Origin: Spongilla lacustris
Taxonomy: Eukaryota; Porifera; Demospongiae; Spongillida; Spongillidae
Length of the DNA stretch: 64,000 bases
NCBI GenBank assembly: GCA_949361645.1
Contig: OX442415.1
Location: 22,053,790 to 22,117,789 of the forward strand
Direction: 5' to 3'
The notes beneath the pieces were generated by a model. The model ran no database searches. It was not told the DNA's origin and saw only the letters and a list, made by a program, of their open reading frames with translations. The position numbers and the translations under genes were made by a program. Below are positions 35,201 through 46,875 of the stretch, in pieces. Positions within the stretch are counted from its first letter, which is position 1, and each line of letters begins with the position of its first letter.

Positions 35201-35412
35201 AGCTGGACATCCCTGATGACAAACTGCACATCATTGAAGAGGACACTCAAAACTGTGATGAAGCTCTGAAAAAGGTGCTGCGGGAATGGCTTCGTAAATG
35301 TACCAATCCAACATGGATAGCTGTTGTGCAAGCTTTGAAAACTATAGGACTGAACACAACAGCAAGTAAAATTGAAGAGAAATATTGTGTTTATAAAATG
35401 ATTTACATGTAG
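32238..35412 (+). CDS. ROCO-family GTPase with C-terminal death domains (5' incomplete)
   Basis: Five phase-compatible exons: 32238-34234, 34293-34606, 34662-34734, 34813-35054, 35124-35412, all GT..AG, with introns of 55-78 bp. The Roc GTPase domain has a P-loop (GESGAGKTS, about 10-20 residues after the VEVAYG start), a switch-II type WDSGGQ about 130 residues later, and THGDK in place of NKxD. An acidic, Ser/Thr-rich insert of about 75 residues lies between the first two. COR follows, with a winged-helix block (STPVAWVLFRK, FYHDLGVFLHY, QPQWLVKHLG). Exon 2 is helical and may hold a degenerate death fold. Exon 4 (VLTDSELARC to LADILQSCGQ) and exon 5 (LVSSLSKECAVKW to LNTTASKIEEKY) read as death domains. 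Known ROCO proteins couple GTP-dependent dimerisation to signalling; DAPK1 shares the Roc-COR-death order, but no kinase is seen here. Function is inferred from family only. The missing N-terminus may hold further domains. Confidence 0.85.
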
Positions 35413-35449
35413 CATAGTGCAGTTTTTGCGCATGTTTAGGTACAGGTTT

Positions 35450-35455
35450 AATAAA
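35450..35455 (+). other. polyadenylation signal AATAAA of the ROCO gene
   Basis: A canonical AATAAA lies 38 nt after the stop codon of the last death-domain exon, supporting 35412 as the end of the coding region. Confidence 0.65.
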
Positions 35456-35739
35456 TATATATACACATGAATATCTATTTTCAAGTGTATAGTGGTGTTG
35501 TAAATTTGAAATTAATTGATATTATATACATGGTAAAACAGTAACACAATGGCTAGTTTGAAAGTAATGATTTCTGAATACTATGACTGTCTGAGGGAAA
35601 TAAAATGAATCAGAACAATACGCCATTTGGGAAGAACAAAGTAAAAAATCTGTACACTAATAATTATAATTACATTAATATAATTATATCGCATCTAAAT
35701 ACTAACAATCACACACCAATGTAGTTCAGTTGTAAGGCC

Positions 35740-36154
35740 ATGCTAGCTGTATCTGGCAAGGATGGCTTGAGCATTATATGTTCCCTCATTAGATAGCTCC
35801 TGTCTCACTCTCACTTCACTGTAAACTGATCCTACTGCCAACCTCCTGCAAGTGTCCTGGAATGTTTGATGAGCCTTTTATCCCCAACCACCATAAGTCT
35901 CTACAGCCAGGCCACCCACGTTTATTACATTTTGGGCCTTTCCTTACCATCTTTATGAGCTGATTCGTTTCAAGAATCACATTTGGGTTTTGCGGATGCA
36001 CAGCAGTGCAGCAGGTTTGCACCTGGGCCCCATGGGATAAGAATGTCAGCCAGACATGTTTGTGAGTGATCCATACTGCTTGAACTACCCTTCCCAAGCT
36101 CTCCAGAGAATGGGCAGTGATCCTCGGCAGATGCTCAAACATGTCAATAACCAT
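35740..36154 (-). pseudogene. retroelement C-terminal tail fragment
   Basis: On the minus strand, in two frames, the pieces VETYGGWG, then TFQDTCRRLAVGS and NAQAILAR resemble the tail that follows the restriction-like block of the reverse-transcriptase family seen at 15-16.4 kb. Frame breaks make it a relic. The 112-codon open frame at 35816-36154 is only partly in the meaningful frame. Confidence 0.5.
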
Positions 36155-38347
36155 GCATCTTAAGTCTGTGAAAACTTGGTCAGGGTTACAATCACAAATA
36201 ATAATTAGTATGCCATCGTCATGACAGAAGTATCAGTGTGTGGTGGTGGTATGATTGCAATAATTCAATACTAAATAAAATCAGGATCAATAAATATAAG
36301 GATTGGGGGTGCAATAATTACTCCTACAATGGCACTTACAGCATTATTTATGTTAAAAAATTTAAATATAGGAATAATTATTGTATATCCAACCTCGTGC
36401 TTTTAACATGTAATGTCATGTTATTATTGCCTAGCAACACAATTTTTATTGATGTGTCTTGTAGTAATAATCAATATCATGTTGTAACTCATGCAACTGA
36501 ATGAGGTTTCTAATCAGACTGCAGGAATCCATCATATAGATCTATTGTCTAAAATTCCTATACTTGTAGCATTGCATCCACATTATACAGTACGTATTGT
36601 TATGTTAGATTGCTTAAATTCGTTATTTTATATCATGGCTGGTGTAATTAGTAAACACCTCAGTGCAGATAGGCCTAAACAAAAGTGGCCTTAGATGAAT
36701 TGGTTACAGTGTATAGGTAAATGTAACTCCTTCACAACTATATTTCTTCAAAATGAAGAGAAATTATTTTGTTCATTTGCAGCTGTTCTAATTGAAACTA
36801 GCACGCCAAGCTTTATGTACTGCCTTGCTCATAGCTCGGTTCAATTCAACATTTGCATGCTACCTGTCATGTATTATAATTATGTGAACTGTATTTATTT
36901 TAACAACTGATGTATTAAGTCATGACTGTTATGCCGAATTTGTATAAGGGGATTTGTGAGTACTTGATTTCAATTGCTGGTCTGATGTGTGATAACATCC
37001 ATGAGAAAATCTTTCATGAACTATAACCAAAAAAAATTAAAATTAACTGAACTGAAAAGCTCCAACATTACATATTAACTACTAAATCAAGATTCTATGA
37101 CCCACTGACTACAAGCTAATGTTAATAAATGATAGGTATATTTAGCTTGATTAAGAGGTATAAGCTGTCTTTAAAACATTTGGACTCATTAAAAGTTCAA
37201 ATCTTGATTTTTTAATTAAATAATACAGCAAAAGAAGACATGCAGGTGTATTAATTATCTCAGATCCTAGTTCATCGTGAAGATTTTAATTTTAAATAGC
37301 TCCTAAACGTAATTGTTAATTAAACACGGTTTTCAGCTATTAACTAACCTACCCTCCCTACATTTATTAGCACTAACATGAAAAGAGTGGTCATATTGTA
37401 GCACATCTTTGTAGTACTGGAGAGAATGTGAGCCCTAGAAAACACACAGTTTTAACATTCCAAGGACTAACTGGGGGTATGTGTGGTCGCAGAGGTCAAG
37501 GCAAACACATGTACGGGTTGCCATGTCACATGTAAACTGATAAAATAAAATCATATACCAGTATATTAACATTCTGAAATTTTGTAAGAAGTGGTTTTAT
37601 TGATATGTTGTAGCATTTCACAAAAATGCTACAGTGTAAATTAGGGTTAATGTACAGAGTGTTCCAATCATTTACAGCAAAAGAAGACATGCTGGTGAAC
37701 TAAAATAGTTATTGGTTTTAAAAGATATCAACTATGATGTTTTAAAAAGTACTTTATGATTTATTTTGTTTCGAACAAATATAAGTACTATAGTAAACCC
37801 TGCATGAGGATTTTATGTTCTAATATTTTTCTAGCTATCACTTCATGCAATATAACATGCCAAATTAATATTTGACCACATAATAGTACCTCATAATCAG
37901 TATGATCACGTATTTTTTGGGTGACATTTAATTACTTAAAAATCCTCAGTGTAAGGCACACAGTATGTCAATAAACCTAATGTTGTAGGCAAACGTCTAT
38001 ATCATACATGGCATTACAACAGCAATTATATTTCTTTGAACATTATATATTACTTTAAAGTTACTCACATTAATTAATTAATTGGCTATTACACTCTAGC
38101 TGATATCATTTACACATGTACATGTACAATTGATTTAAAAAACATCTATGAAGTATATAAAGCAAGGAAACTAAAGGTAGTAAAATAAATATATATGTAT
38201 ATCATAAATGTGTCTTCCTGACAATAGGATACCTAGGGTAAGCTTTCAAGTACAAATCACTGAAGACATCTTAAGTAAGGGATGAGAAGGGAATTAAAAT
38301 GTGTTTACATGTAATTAATATTTACATGTATTTTGGTTTGTTGCTAG

Positions 38348-38485
38348 GGCAACTGGTAAAGCTGTTGATCTACAGTGGAGTGACTCGCTACCTGGAGTTC
38401 AAGTCTATTGAGGGCAGCTTTGTGTACAGCAAAGATGGCAAGATCCACAAGGTGCCAAGCACAGAGGCTGAAGCGTTGACCTCAA
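38348..38485 (+). pseudogene. isolated exon of Rab GDP-dissociation inhibitor (N-terminal half)
   Basis: 138 nt between a good acceptor (TTGTTGCTAG) and donor (GTGAGT). It encodes [20 protein letters not shown] followed by [18 protein letters not shown] and ending EALTS, which matches the conserved Rab GDI region around residues 75-120. GDI extracts prenylated, GDP-bound Rab GTPases from membranes. The exon itself is undamaged, but its phase is 1-1 while the next GDI-like exons downstream are phase 0, and about 150 residues of intervening GDI are absent. It therefore cannot make a GDI with the copies here. Either a relic, or one exon of a gene whose other parts lie elsewhere. Confidence 0.75.
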
Positions 38486-38981
38486 GTGAGTGTGTTATAA
38501 TGGGTACATGTGCTGGTAAAAACATAAGTACAGTGCATTTCATGATAGTTGTCCAAAAATAAGTTTTTAAAAACAATGTTGTATTTACTTGAATCAATTT
38601 TAACAATAAAAAGATTACATGTAAATGAAGTATTTTGTTATTAGTTGACAATATAAAAATAAAAGTGGACTAGTTAATTGGCTTTAATGTAAACTTATGG
38701 TACGCAAAAAGGATTAGGTTCCTCAAGATATAAAACATTGTCTCTGATTTGAAGGTAAGGGAGGTGTAAAAGGGGAAGTTAACAAGGGCGGTACATCAGT
38801 ACATGTACAAGAGCTGTCTGCAGTTGTACATACAGTGTGTGTGTGTGCAGTGTAATTTGCTAACTCTGCAAACATGTACATGTGTTCAATTGCAAGCTTC
38901 ACTGTCTGCAGTTGTACATGTGTGTTTGTGTGTGTGTGTGTTTACATATGATAATCATTCACTTGTAATGTTGGCTTTCAG

Positions 38982-39050
38982 ATTGCTCGCACTAAGTGTG
39001 TCATTGGAGATCCCAGCTACTTCAATTCCCTGACAAATTGGGTTGGACAG
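38982..39050 (+). pseudogene. GDI exon R, copy 1 (diverged)
   Basis: 69 nt with CTTTCAG acceptor and GTGAGT donor. It reads IARTKCVIGDPSYF as in GDI, but the end is changed by compensating indels (NSLTNW where other copies have PDKVKK) and the length stays 69 nt. It is preceded by a GT-rich run, like the other copies. Confidence 0.7.
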
Positions 39051-39897
39051 GTGAGTTCATCTACCTACACCAGCACTGAGCATAGCATGTGTGCCTATTG
39101 TTGTACAGTATGTTGTCATAGCAATGGAGGAGGAGGGGCCTCATCTGTAATCAATAATATAGTTTATTAATAAAGTCTAGAACAAATTGATAGTTCATTA
39201 ACATGATTTTAATCTGAATTAAAAAAAAAAGTGGTTTCTGATAACATTTCACAAACATGCTATAGGGCAACAATCATCCATAATTTATATTTAACTACAA
39301 ACAGTTAATTAACTGGTAATTGTTGTTACTAATTTTGACAGCAAATGAAGAAGACATGCTTGTGAAGTAAAATGACTTTAATTAAAAATAAATATTGAAA
39401 AAAAAGATGAATAATTAAATTGATGGTGTGTTTTGAACAATATACGTACTATCCTAAATCCTGCATCAGGTTTATATTCTTCGTGCTATCACTTCATACA
39501 ATTATAACACATCAAATCAATAATTACCCACATTTTGTGCAGTACCTCATTACATATATTATACAGTAGGCAGTAAGCAACTCTTTAAAATCCTCAGTGT
39601 AGGGCACATCTATATCATACATGGCATTACAACATCAAAAGTTGCAATTGTATTTCCATGAACTTTACACATATTTTAAAGTTACTCGCATTATTGGCTA
39701 ATAATTGGCAATTACATGGCTACACTCCAACTGATATTATTTACACATGTAACTAAATGTATCATTAAAAGCACAATAAAGTCTTTTACACCACTAACGA
39801 TATTAAATACAGCAGCAAGATAAAGAAATGCACCCTATTATCACTACTAGTCTGGGACAAAACATCTGGAGAGGATGGCTACAGCATTGGCTCTAAC

Positions 39898-40010
39898 TAG
39901 CTAGGACCACAGCCTTAGCCCTGTTGGAGCTGGTCACAAGACGAGAGGCCAGAAGTGCCAATGACTCCATTGCTCCTGTCCCCCAAGCACCATATGCCTC
40001 ATGTACATAA
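39898..40010 (-). pseudogene. retroelement C-terminal tail fragment
   Basis: Minus-strand frame with HEAYGAWGTGAMESLALLAS then RLVTSSNRAKA, matching the tail at 54.8 kb (ESYGAWGKED, SRLASHLATRTN). Short relic. Confidence 0.5.
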
Positions 40011-41054
40011 AAAATCTCTATGAGAATGTTGGTGATGTGTGCAAAGGATAAAAAGCAAGGAAACAAAAGGCACATGTAGTAAAACAAATCCATACGTATT
40101 ACAATTCGTATCCAGTACACATAAATGTATCATCATGAAAAATATAGGATGGTTTATTATTCCACATCATGTTCCCTTGCTTTTTACACCTTCACATTCA
40201 TAATTTTATCAATACTATTTATATTTTCTAAGGCTACAGAATAATAATTTTTCACTATTACTGTACTATGTAAGTGGTTCCATATACATGTACATGTACA
40301 TGTGTAGGTACGTTCAGTGAAAAAATGCGCTTGGAATGCATGATTATTTGGTTATTATTAATTTAAGCACTAGACAGTAATTTGCCTCAGTGTAGGGCAC
40401 ACTTTTCCCTTGCTTTTGTATACATGTACCTTCAAATCCTATATGCTGCCAACATTGTCACGGAGAATGTTTCTTTTTGTATTTACTATATGGTTACTGA
40501 ATAATAATTTTACATTATGCAATCATCATGACATACAGGGTAAGTATCAGTTTTTTGGGGGGTGGGGAGGGGGGGTAGGATTGCAAGAACTCAATACTGC
40601 AGGGACATGTATGGACCATCTAATCCTGCAACTTTTTTTGCTAAGAACACTGTTCATAGCACATATGGGATGGTAAATGGCTTAATAATATGACATATTA
40701 TTGTTTACTTGTGTATACAAGTTTCATGCCAAGATCTGCAAGGACATTATGGCTAAAGCTTTTGATACATGTATGACTGACGTTCATTAAAACCCTATAC
40801 CAAGTTATGCTATCTGAGAAGAGCAAGACAGCATCATAAGTATTGGCCTTTTGTGATTGTTAAAGGACAGTGTCTGAAAAACTGGTCATCATTCAAGAGC
40901 CCCAAAACAATGATATGGCACAAATTGTATTCAATAGCAGCTCAATTACATGTATGCAAAAAAATTCATCACTCATGTGAAAACCAAAGCACTTGCATTG
41001 ACAATAATTGACAATAATTGACAATAATGTACAATAATAATATAATTGGGAATA

Positions 41055-41110
41055 TAGTCTGACATTGCCACACCCTTGTGAAAGTGCGAGGGTGTGGCTA
41101 TGTCAGACTA
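41055..41110. repeat. hairpin, 22-bp arms
   Basis: TAGTCTGACATTGCCACACC-type arms (22 bp, one mismatch) around a 12-bp loop. The paralogous duplicate is at 50554-50609 and keeps the pairing. Confidence 0.8.
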
Positions 41111-41359
41111 ATGTGTATAGTCCTAAGCATACCTGCAGAGTACATACATGTATAACATAGTTTGATGTGGCTTTGGAAGGTTCTGTAAGTCCTTATCTGT
41201 TTGGCCCAAAACTTGGAAGGCCTATTCAGCTCTTAAGATACCTAGTACATTAGACTTGGGTGTAAATAAAAATTAGCATGTAAATGGCGACTATTTTACC
41301 TAAGCTGAAAAAGTGAGTTATTAGCAGCTCTCACCTTCAAAGACAACTGAGTATGTGTT

Positions 41360-41362
<3 letters not shown>

Positions 41363-41430
<68 letters not shown>
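41363..41430. repeat. (GT)n microsatellite
   Basis: About 34 GT dinucleotides just upstream of a truncated GDI exon R stub. Confidence 0.95.
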
Positions 41431-41433
<3 letters not shown>

Positions 41434-41456
41434 GGATATAGATATTTTGTATTTTA

Positions 41457-41468
41457 AGGTTGGACAGG
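41457..41468 (+). pseudogene. GDI exon R stub (3' end only)
   Basis: Only the last 12 bases of exon R (AGGTTGGACAG region) and its GTGAGT donor with downstream sequence remain. The acceptor and most of the exon are replaced by TATTTTGTATTTTA after the GT repeat. Confidence 0.65.
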
Positions 41469-41753
41469 TGAGTTCATCTACCTACACCAGTGCCTATTTA
41501 ATTAATGTATATTAATAGCAAGGGCAAAATCAAACTGATCAAATAAAATCCAAAACAATAAATATAGTTTTATTGAAGATCCTGAATCCTTGATAAGGTG
41601 GTTTCCAATTGATATATGTAAGAACATTTCACAAACATGTAGTACAGAAAAATTTAATGTTAATGTGCAATCATTGAAAATTGTTCATTGATTAACTATA
41701 ATTGTTGTTATTTATTTTGACATACTGGTGAACGAAGATTAATATATGGTAAA

Positions 41754-42577
41754 TGGGAAAGTTTACGAGAAAAGGGACCTAGCGTGTATTATAAAAAAGT
41801 ATAATAAAAATGCATTACGTTTGATTTGCTATAACTTCCGAACAGTTAACGCTATCGACATCCTATTTTCAACACTTTATACTGCACCACTTCTCTATGG
41901 TAAAATACATTTTGGAGTCTTGCACTTGCTCCGTGTCAGTATTGCAACGTTCGATACCCCACTGGGTTCAAACCCGCCATAACTTTCGGTAGGAGTAATC
42001 AATTCGCTTCAAATTCGGTTTGTAGGTAGAGAGGTCCTATACCTATCGATTTGTTTTGTTCGTTAATTTTTATGCCATCCGTTACGGAGATACAGTTGAA
42101 CAAACTACGTGCCCGTTTTCCCACTTGATTCGCGCCAATGTTATAATCCCCGCCTCCCCATACATTGAGCGGAACGCAATTTGCCCAAATCATTGGCGCG
42201 AATCGAGCGCGAAAATGGGCACGTAGTTTGTTCAACTGTATCTCCGTAATGGATGGCATAAAAATCAACGAACAGAACAAATCGATAGGTATAGGACCTC
42301 TCTACCTACAAACCGAATTTGAAGCGAATTGATTACTCCCACCGAAAGTTATGGCGGGTTTGAACCCAGTGGGGTATCGAACGTTGCAATACTGACACGG
42401 AGCAAGTGCAAGACTCCAAAATGTATTTTACCATAGAGAAATGGTGCAGTATGAAGTGTTGAAAATAGGAAGTTGATAGTGTTAACTGTTCGGAAGTTAT
42501 AGCAAATCAAACGTAATGCATTTTTATTATACTTTTTTATAATACACGCTAGGTCCCTTTTCTCGTAAACTTTCCCA
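41754..42577. mobile_element. long foldback element, copy 3
   Basis: Arms 41754-42140 and 42191-42577 (387 bp each), loop 50 bp. It is very similar to copy 2 at 13486, but the loop is in the opposite orientation. The flanks (GAAGATTAATAT on the left, AATATTGATCAC on the right) join as GAAGATTAATATTGATCAC in the paralogous segment near 51223-51241, which lacks the element. This is a direct empty-site comparison. The duplicated target is short and AT-rich, containing TA. Confidence 0.92.
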
Positions 42578-43369
42578 AATATTGATCACAAAATATGTAG
42601 ATTAAAATTCCTCGATGAAAGTACGTAATTACATATTGACGCACTCCGCAGCATTGGATGGCCTCTTTTGGGATAGCATGCATGCCTGGAGAAAACATGA
42701 TGCACAATGATCTGGATGTTCTGATATCGTGCATCCGCTTCCCCCTCATCTTTGACTCATCTTTGACCCACATGTTACATTAATGCCTGATTAGTAACAA
42801 TCCATAACCAAACAAGAGAGAAATTTAATTAAAATTTTTTAAATGGTGATTTGTTTTTTTATCAAACATCACCAAAAGATCACGTGATGCGTACTATTTA
42901 CGAATGCATATTGCCAAATACAACCTTCGTTGCCAAGGTTTCATTTCTGTGCATATCAATTCAAGTAAACCTGAAGAAAAATATTAGGATCATGTACCAC
43001 GATTTCCAATGTCGTACCTTAATAAAATGATTATGACTTAAAACGGTGGCATACCATTATTAGATATTTATGCGCATACACATGTAACAAGACTCTTAAA
43101 TAAAAATTAAAACCACAAATGAAAATCACATACTGCGGTTGTTCAGCAGCTGTTCCATTCCGTTCTTACACACTTGTGATTTCGGTCCGATACTATATAG
43201 CTAGTATTAGATGAACACATCGTGCTGATTTGATATGGTAAGCTTTTACTACATGTGTATAGCATTAGTAAATTCCTGCTACATTTAAGATTGATTCTCA
43301 TTGTAGGTGACGATTTAGGCCTATGGCGCATATGGTTGAACCAGTACGCGTATAAATAGCTATGGTTGA

Positions 43370-43510
43370 ACTGCCACTTGACCAAGGAACCATGGTGATT
43401 GCATCAAGTCGCTTACCATCTGCTCGATTGAGACCAGTGGGCTCTAGCCGAGAAGGAACATTGCTACATTGGTTAACTGAATTTAAGGCAATTATAACAA
43501 GGGTAAAAGC
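43370..43510 (-). pseudogene. retroelement tail fragment (restriction-like region)
   Basis: Minus-strand frame with LNRADGKRLDAITMVPWS, similar to the PD...-type block of the reverse-transcriptase family. Paralogous fragments lie at 52255-52690 and 54010-54125, so the insertion predates the segmental duplications. Confidence 0.5.
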
Positions 43511-44473
43511 CAAGTAAAATATATATTCTATTAACATGAACTAATAATGGGTTTCTACGTTTTGCTAATGTACCATCCTAAATCCTGTGTGCAGTTTTCT
43601 AAAATATTTGTTTCGTTACATGCACATAATTAAATCAAATCAATATTTTCTTATGAAACATTGGAGACCACAGACCATTATAAATGTCAATAAACCTAAT
43701 TTTATATGCAAACATGTATATGCCACATGACATAACATTTGACCTAGGATGGGCTAAATCTGAACAAAAATAAATGCAATGGTATCTTGTGTATTGTGAT
43801 TTGTATTAACATTTAGTCTCCAAATGTCCATATTTAAGGAGCACGGTCCTTACATAAGGACGATGTCCAAGTATACAAACAATGGCATCAACTTAGTATT
43901 GTAAGTAGAATTGGTCACATGACTAAATTAATTTTATCACAATCATGTGTCACTTCCCATGGTAATATAACAAATTACTCATATTATTATTAATTGATTA
44001 GCAATTACTCTATAACTGACGCAGGTACATGTGCAATTGATAATAAAAAAACATTCTCTTTGAGAATATTGGTGATAAGTAGGTGAGAAGTTGCTTGCAA
44101 TCAAATAAAATTGTTCTAAAAGTAGTTTTAATTGCTGGAAAATGTACTAATATTATAACTTGCAAGATAAAATATATTTAATCCTTAATGAACTGAAACC
44201 ATACACAACTGAAAAGAAATAGATATATGTTATATGTATTTGAAGCTCCAATGCTATATTTGAATTTAGTAAACTCACCATAACTAAATGACCAGTAGTA
44301 CTCATTTCAAGCTAATCATTCGTCTTAATAAATGAAAGGTACATGTATATACATGGAGCTTCATTAAGAGATTCAAACTGTCATTGAGTAAAAATTTCCA
44401 TTTTGGAGTTATTAGAAGTTGATATCTTGGTGTGTACTTTTCTTCTGTCATAATCTTTGTGTTTGGTGTTCAG

Positions 44474-44542
44474 ATTGCTTGCACTAAGTGTGTCATTGGA
44501 GATCCCAGCTACTTCCCTGACAAAGTGAAGAAGGTTGGACAG
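44474..44542 (+). pseudogene. GDI exon R, copy 2 (intact)
   Basis: 69 nt, phase 0-0, acceptor GGTGTTCAG, donor GTGAGT. Encodes IACTKCVIGDPSYFPDKVKK then VGQ, matching the Rab GDI region ARCK..ICDPSY.PDRV.KAGQV near residue 270-295. Reading on through the donor stays open for about 40 codons, so an unspliced longer exon cannot be ruled out. Confidence 0.75.
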
Positions 44543-45301
44543 GTGAGTTCATCTACCTACACCAGCACTGAGCATAGCGATGGAATGGAGGAGGGGCCTC
44601 TTGTAATTATACCTTTAGATAGTGGTGCTAACTGGCAAATAAAAAGTTTATTGACATGATTAAATTTAACGAGTGATGGTTTGTAATTGAAATTCACAAA
44701 CATGTACTAGAATCTAATTTTTTAAAATTCAAGGTTGATGTACAGTGTACCACAATCATATAAATCGTTCATAAATTAACCCCAAATGGTTAGTTAACCA
44801 ATAATTGTTGTTACTAATTGTAACAGCTTATATATTGATAAAAATCCTAAAATCCTCCTAATCATTGCAAAATAAAGTTTTTAATTTTGAATAACTCCTA
44901 AGCGATAGTAGTTAATTAGACAGTTTGCAGCTATTAGCAAATATACCCACCCTATGTGTATTAACATTAATATTAAGGTAGGACAATAGATGATGATTTG
45001 GGCAATCTAATTGGTTACTTGCAGGTAATAGAAACCTCGTTCATTGCGAGGCACATATTTACATGTGTACGATAGTTCCGTCCCTGGTGGAGGATATTGT
45101 ATTTATTTGTTATATGGACAATAAATATTGAAACATAAGTGCTAAACATAAGTACATGTACTAAACACCATAGGTCTAAAAGGGAGTGGCCTTGAATTGG
45201 TTTGAATGTACTGTAACCATCAGATTGTGTTGCATAAAGTCTTTCTGAACTTCCAAACTACCACACAGATTCCTAAGTGAAGGTATTAAGCACATTGAAT
45301 A

Positions 45302-45304
<3 letters not shown>

Positions 45305-45341
<37 letters not shown>
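45305..45341. repeat. (GT)n microsatellite
   Basis: GT run about 45 bp before GDI exon R copy 3; the same arrangement is seen at other copies. Confidence 0.9.
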
Positions 45342-45345
<4 letters not shown>

Positions 45346-45387
45346 GGATGCATATTTAGTATTTTATGTTTTGCTGTTGGCTTTCAG

Positions 45388-45456
45388 ATTGCTTGCACTA
45401 AGTGTGTCATTGGAGATCCCAGCTACTTCCCTGACAAAGTGAAGAAGGTTGGACAG
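45388..45456 (+). pseudogene. GDI exon R, copy 3 (intact)
   Basis: Same protein sequence as copy 2 with acceptor GGCTTTCAG and donor GTGAGT. The downstream 90 bp also matches copy 2 closely. Confidence 0.75.
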
Positions 45457-45946
45457 GTGAGTTCATCTACTTCCACCAGCACTGAGTATAGCGATGGAAT
45501 GGAGGAGGGGCCTCTTGTAATTATACCTTTAGATAGTGCTGTTAACTGATTTTTAGGCGAATAACAAGGGTAAAAACGAATTGAATGAAAAAACAAATCA
45601 ATATAGTTTACCACATGCCGGCCAAAATCCATCATACTCAACGAGATCTATGGTCGGCTGAATCTCAACCTGGTCTGTGCCAATGCCACAGCTGTCCTTT
45701 CTAGGATAGCTCCTCCGCCATAGACCTAACTTTCCCATATAATGTGTTTATTGTCTTCCTTGTAATATCATATACTATCCAGTTCAATGTATTATTATTT
45801 TTTTATAGTTTATTGACATGATTTAATCCCGAAAATTTAAAGAGTGAATGGTTTGTAATTGAATTTCACAAACATGTACTAGAATCTAATTTATAAAATG
45901 GTTAATGTACAGTGTTCCACAATCATTGTTAATAAATTAACCCCAA

Positions 45947-46210
45947 ATGGATAATGAACCTATAATTGTTGCTAAGAATTTTAACAGCACGTATTGGCTT
46001 AACACCGCGTCCGCGAGTAAAGTGGGTAAATATAAGCCGTTTTTGGGGGAAGTAAAAAAACTAAAAGGTCCGCTGATGGGTATTTTTGTTTTCAAATACA
46101 GTAATGTGAAAGTACGACTCTTGAGACAACATTGGATGCATTTTGTGAGAGATCATTCAGCTCGCTGGATGCTACAAATGCGGCGATATAAAAGGGGTCC
46201 ATTCCGATGA
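45947..46210 (+). other. unidentified 87-codon frame in single-copy insert
   Basis: From about 46005 the sequence departs from the sister segments and is richer in CpG. The frame is basic and aromatic (HWMHFVRDHSARWM, MRRYKRGPF) with no domain I recognise. It could be an exon fragment of an unknown or mobile-element gene. Confidence 0.25.
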
Positions 46211-46571
46211 AACCTTAATTCATCATCATAGAAAAACGGCAATAATCACATTGTATAAGCCAAGTTGAACTTTTACACATTTCAATCGATTTTCAGTCGT
46301 AAGCGATGTATTTTTTTAACTGTGTGCATGTGTTCTAACGTGTGTAAATAACTCTATACATTTCCACGTGTGTTTAAACTTGGATGCTTTTCATGATGTT
46401 TTGCGAGTCTGCATGCACATGTAATTTAAATTATTAGGGAAACCAAGAGCTGCATTGATATAGATGGCTCATGCATGCTTATGAATTTACAGTCAAGAAG
46501 GGAAAGGGTGCAAAATGATAATACATGTAGCCTGATTGATCACAAGTTACGAATAGATTACATGTATTAAA

Positions 46572-46875
46572 TATGTCAGCTTTCAGTGTGGTCCTGTGGA
46601 GGACTGTACATGTACACTGTAGTACAGATGTGCTGTGGCCACAGAGGAGTGGCCCATCATGTGATACTTTATGGTATCCATAACAACTGATAATGTTAAT
46701 TGGTCGTGCACTATCCAATTTGTATCAAAACGGTTATAAATATAATCAACATACGGTATTCCTTACAAAGTTATTCAAGATCAAGGTTCGAGTTAATAAT
46801 TCTTTATCAGTAGCACAAGATCTGGATATGCAGTGGAACAGCGTTGGCATATCTAGTTACTCCTAAGAACCACCA
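46572..46875 (+). repeat. large inverted duplication, left copy
   Basis: Matches 57235-57530 in inverted orientation with many indels (shared: GTCAGCTTTCAGTGTGGTCC, ACAACTGATAATGTT, TTGGCATATCTAGTTACTCC). The two copies bracket about 10.4 kb of the GDI-exon zone. Confidence 0.8.
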
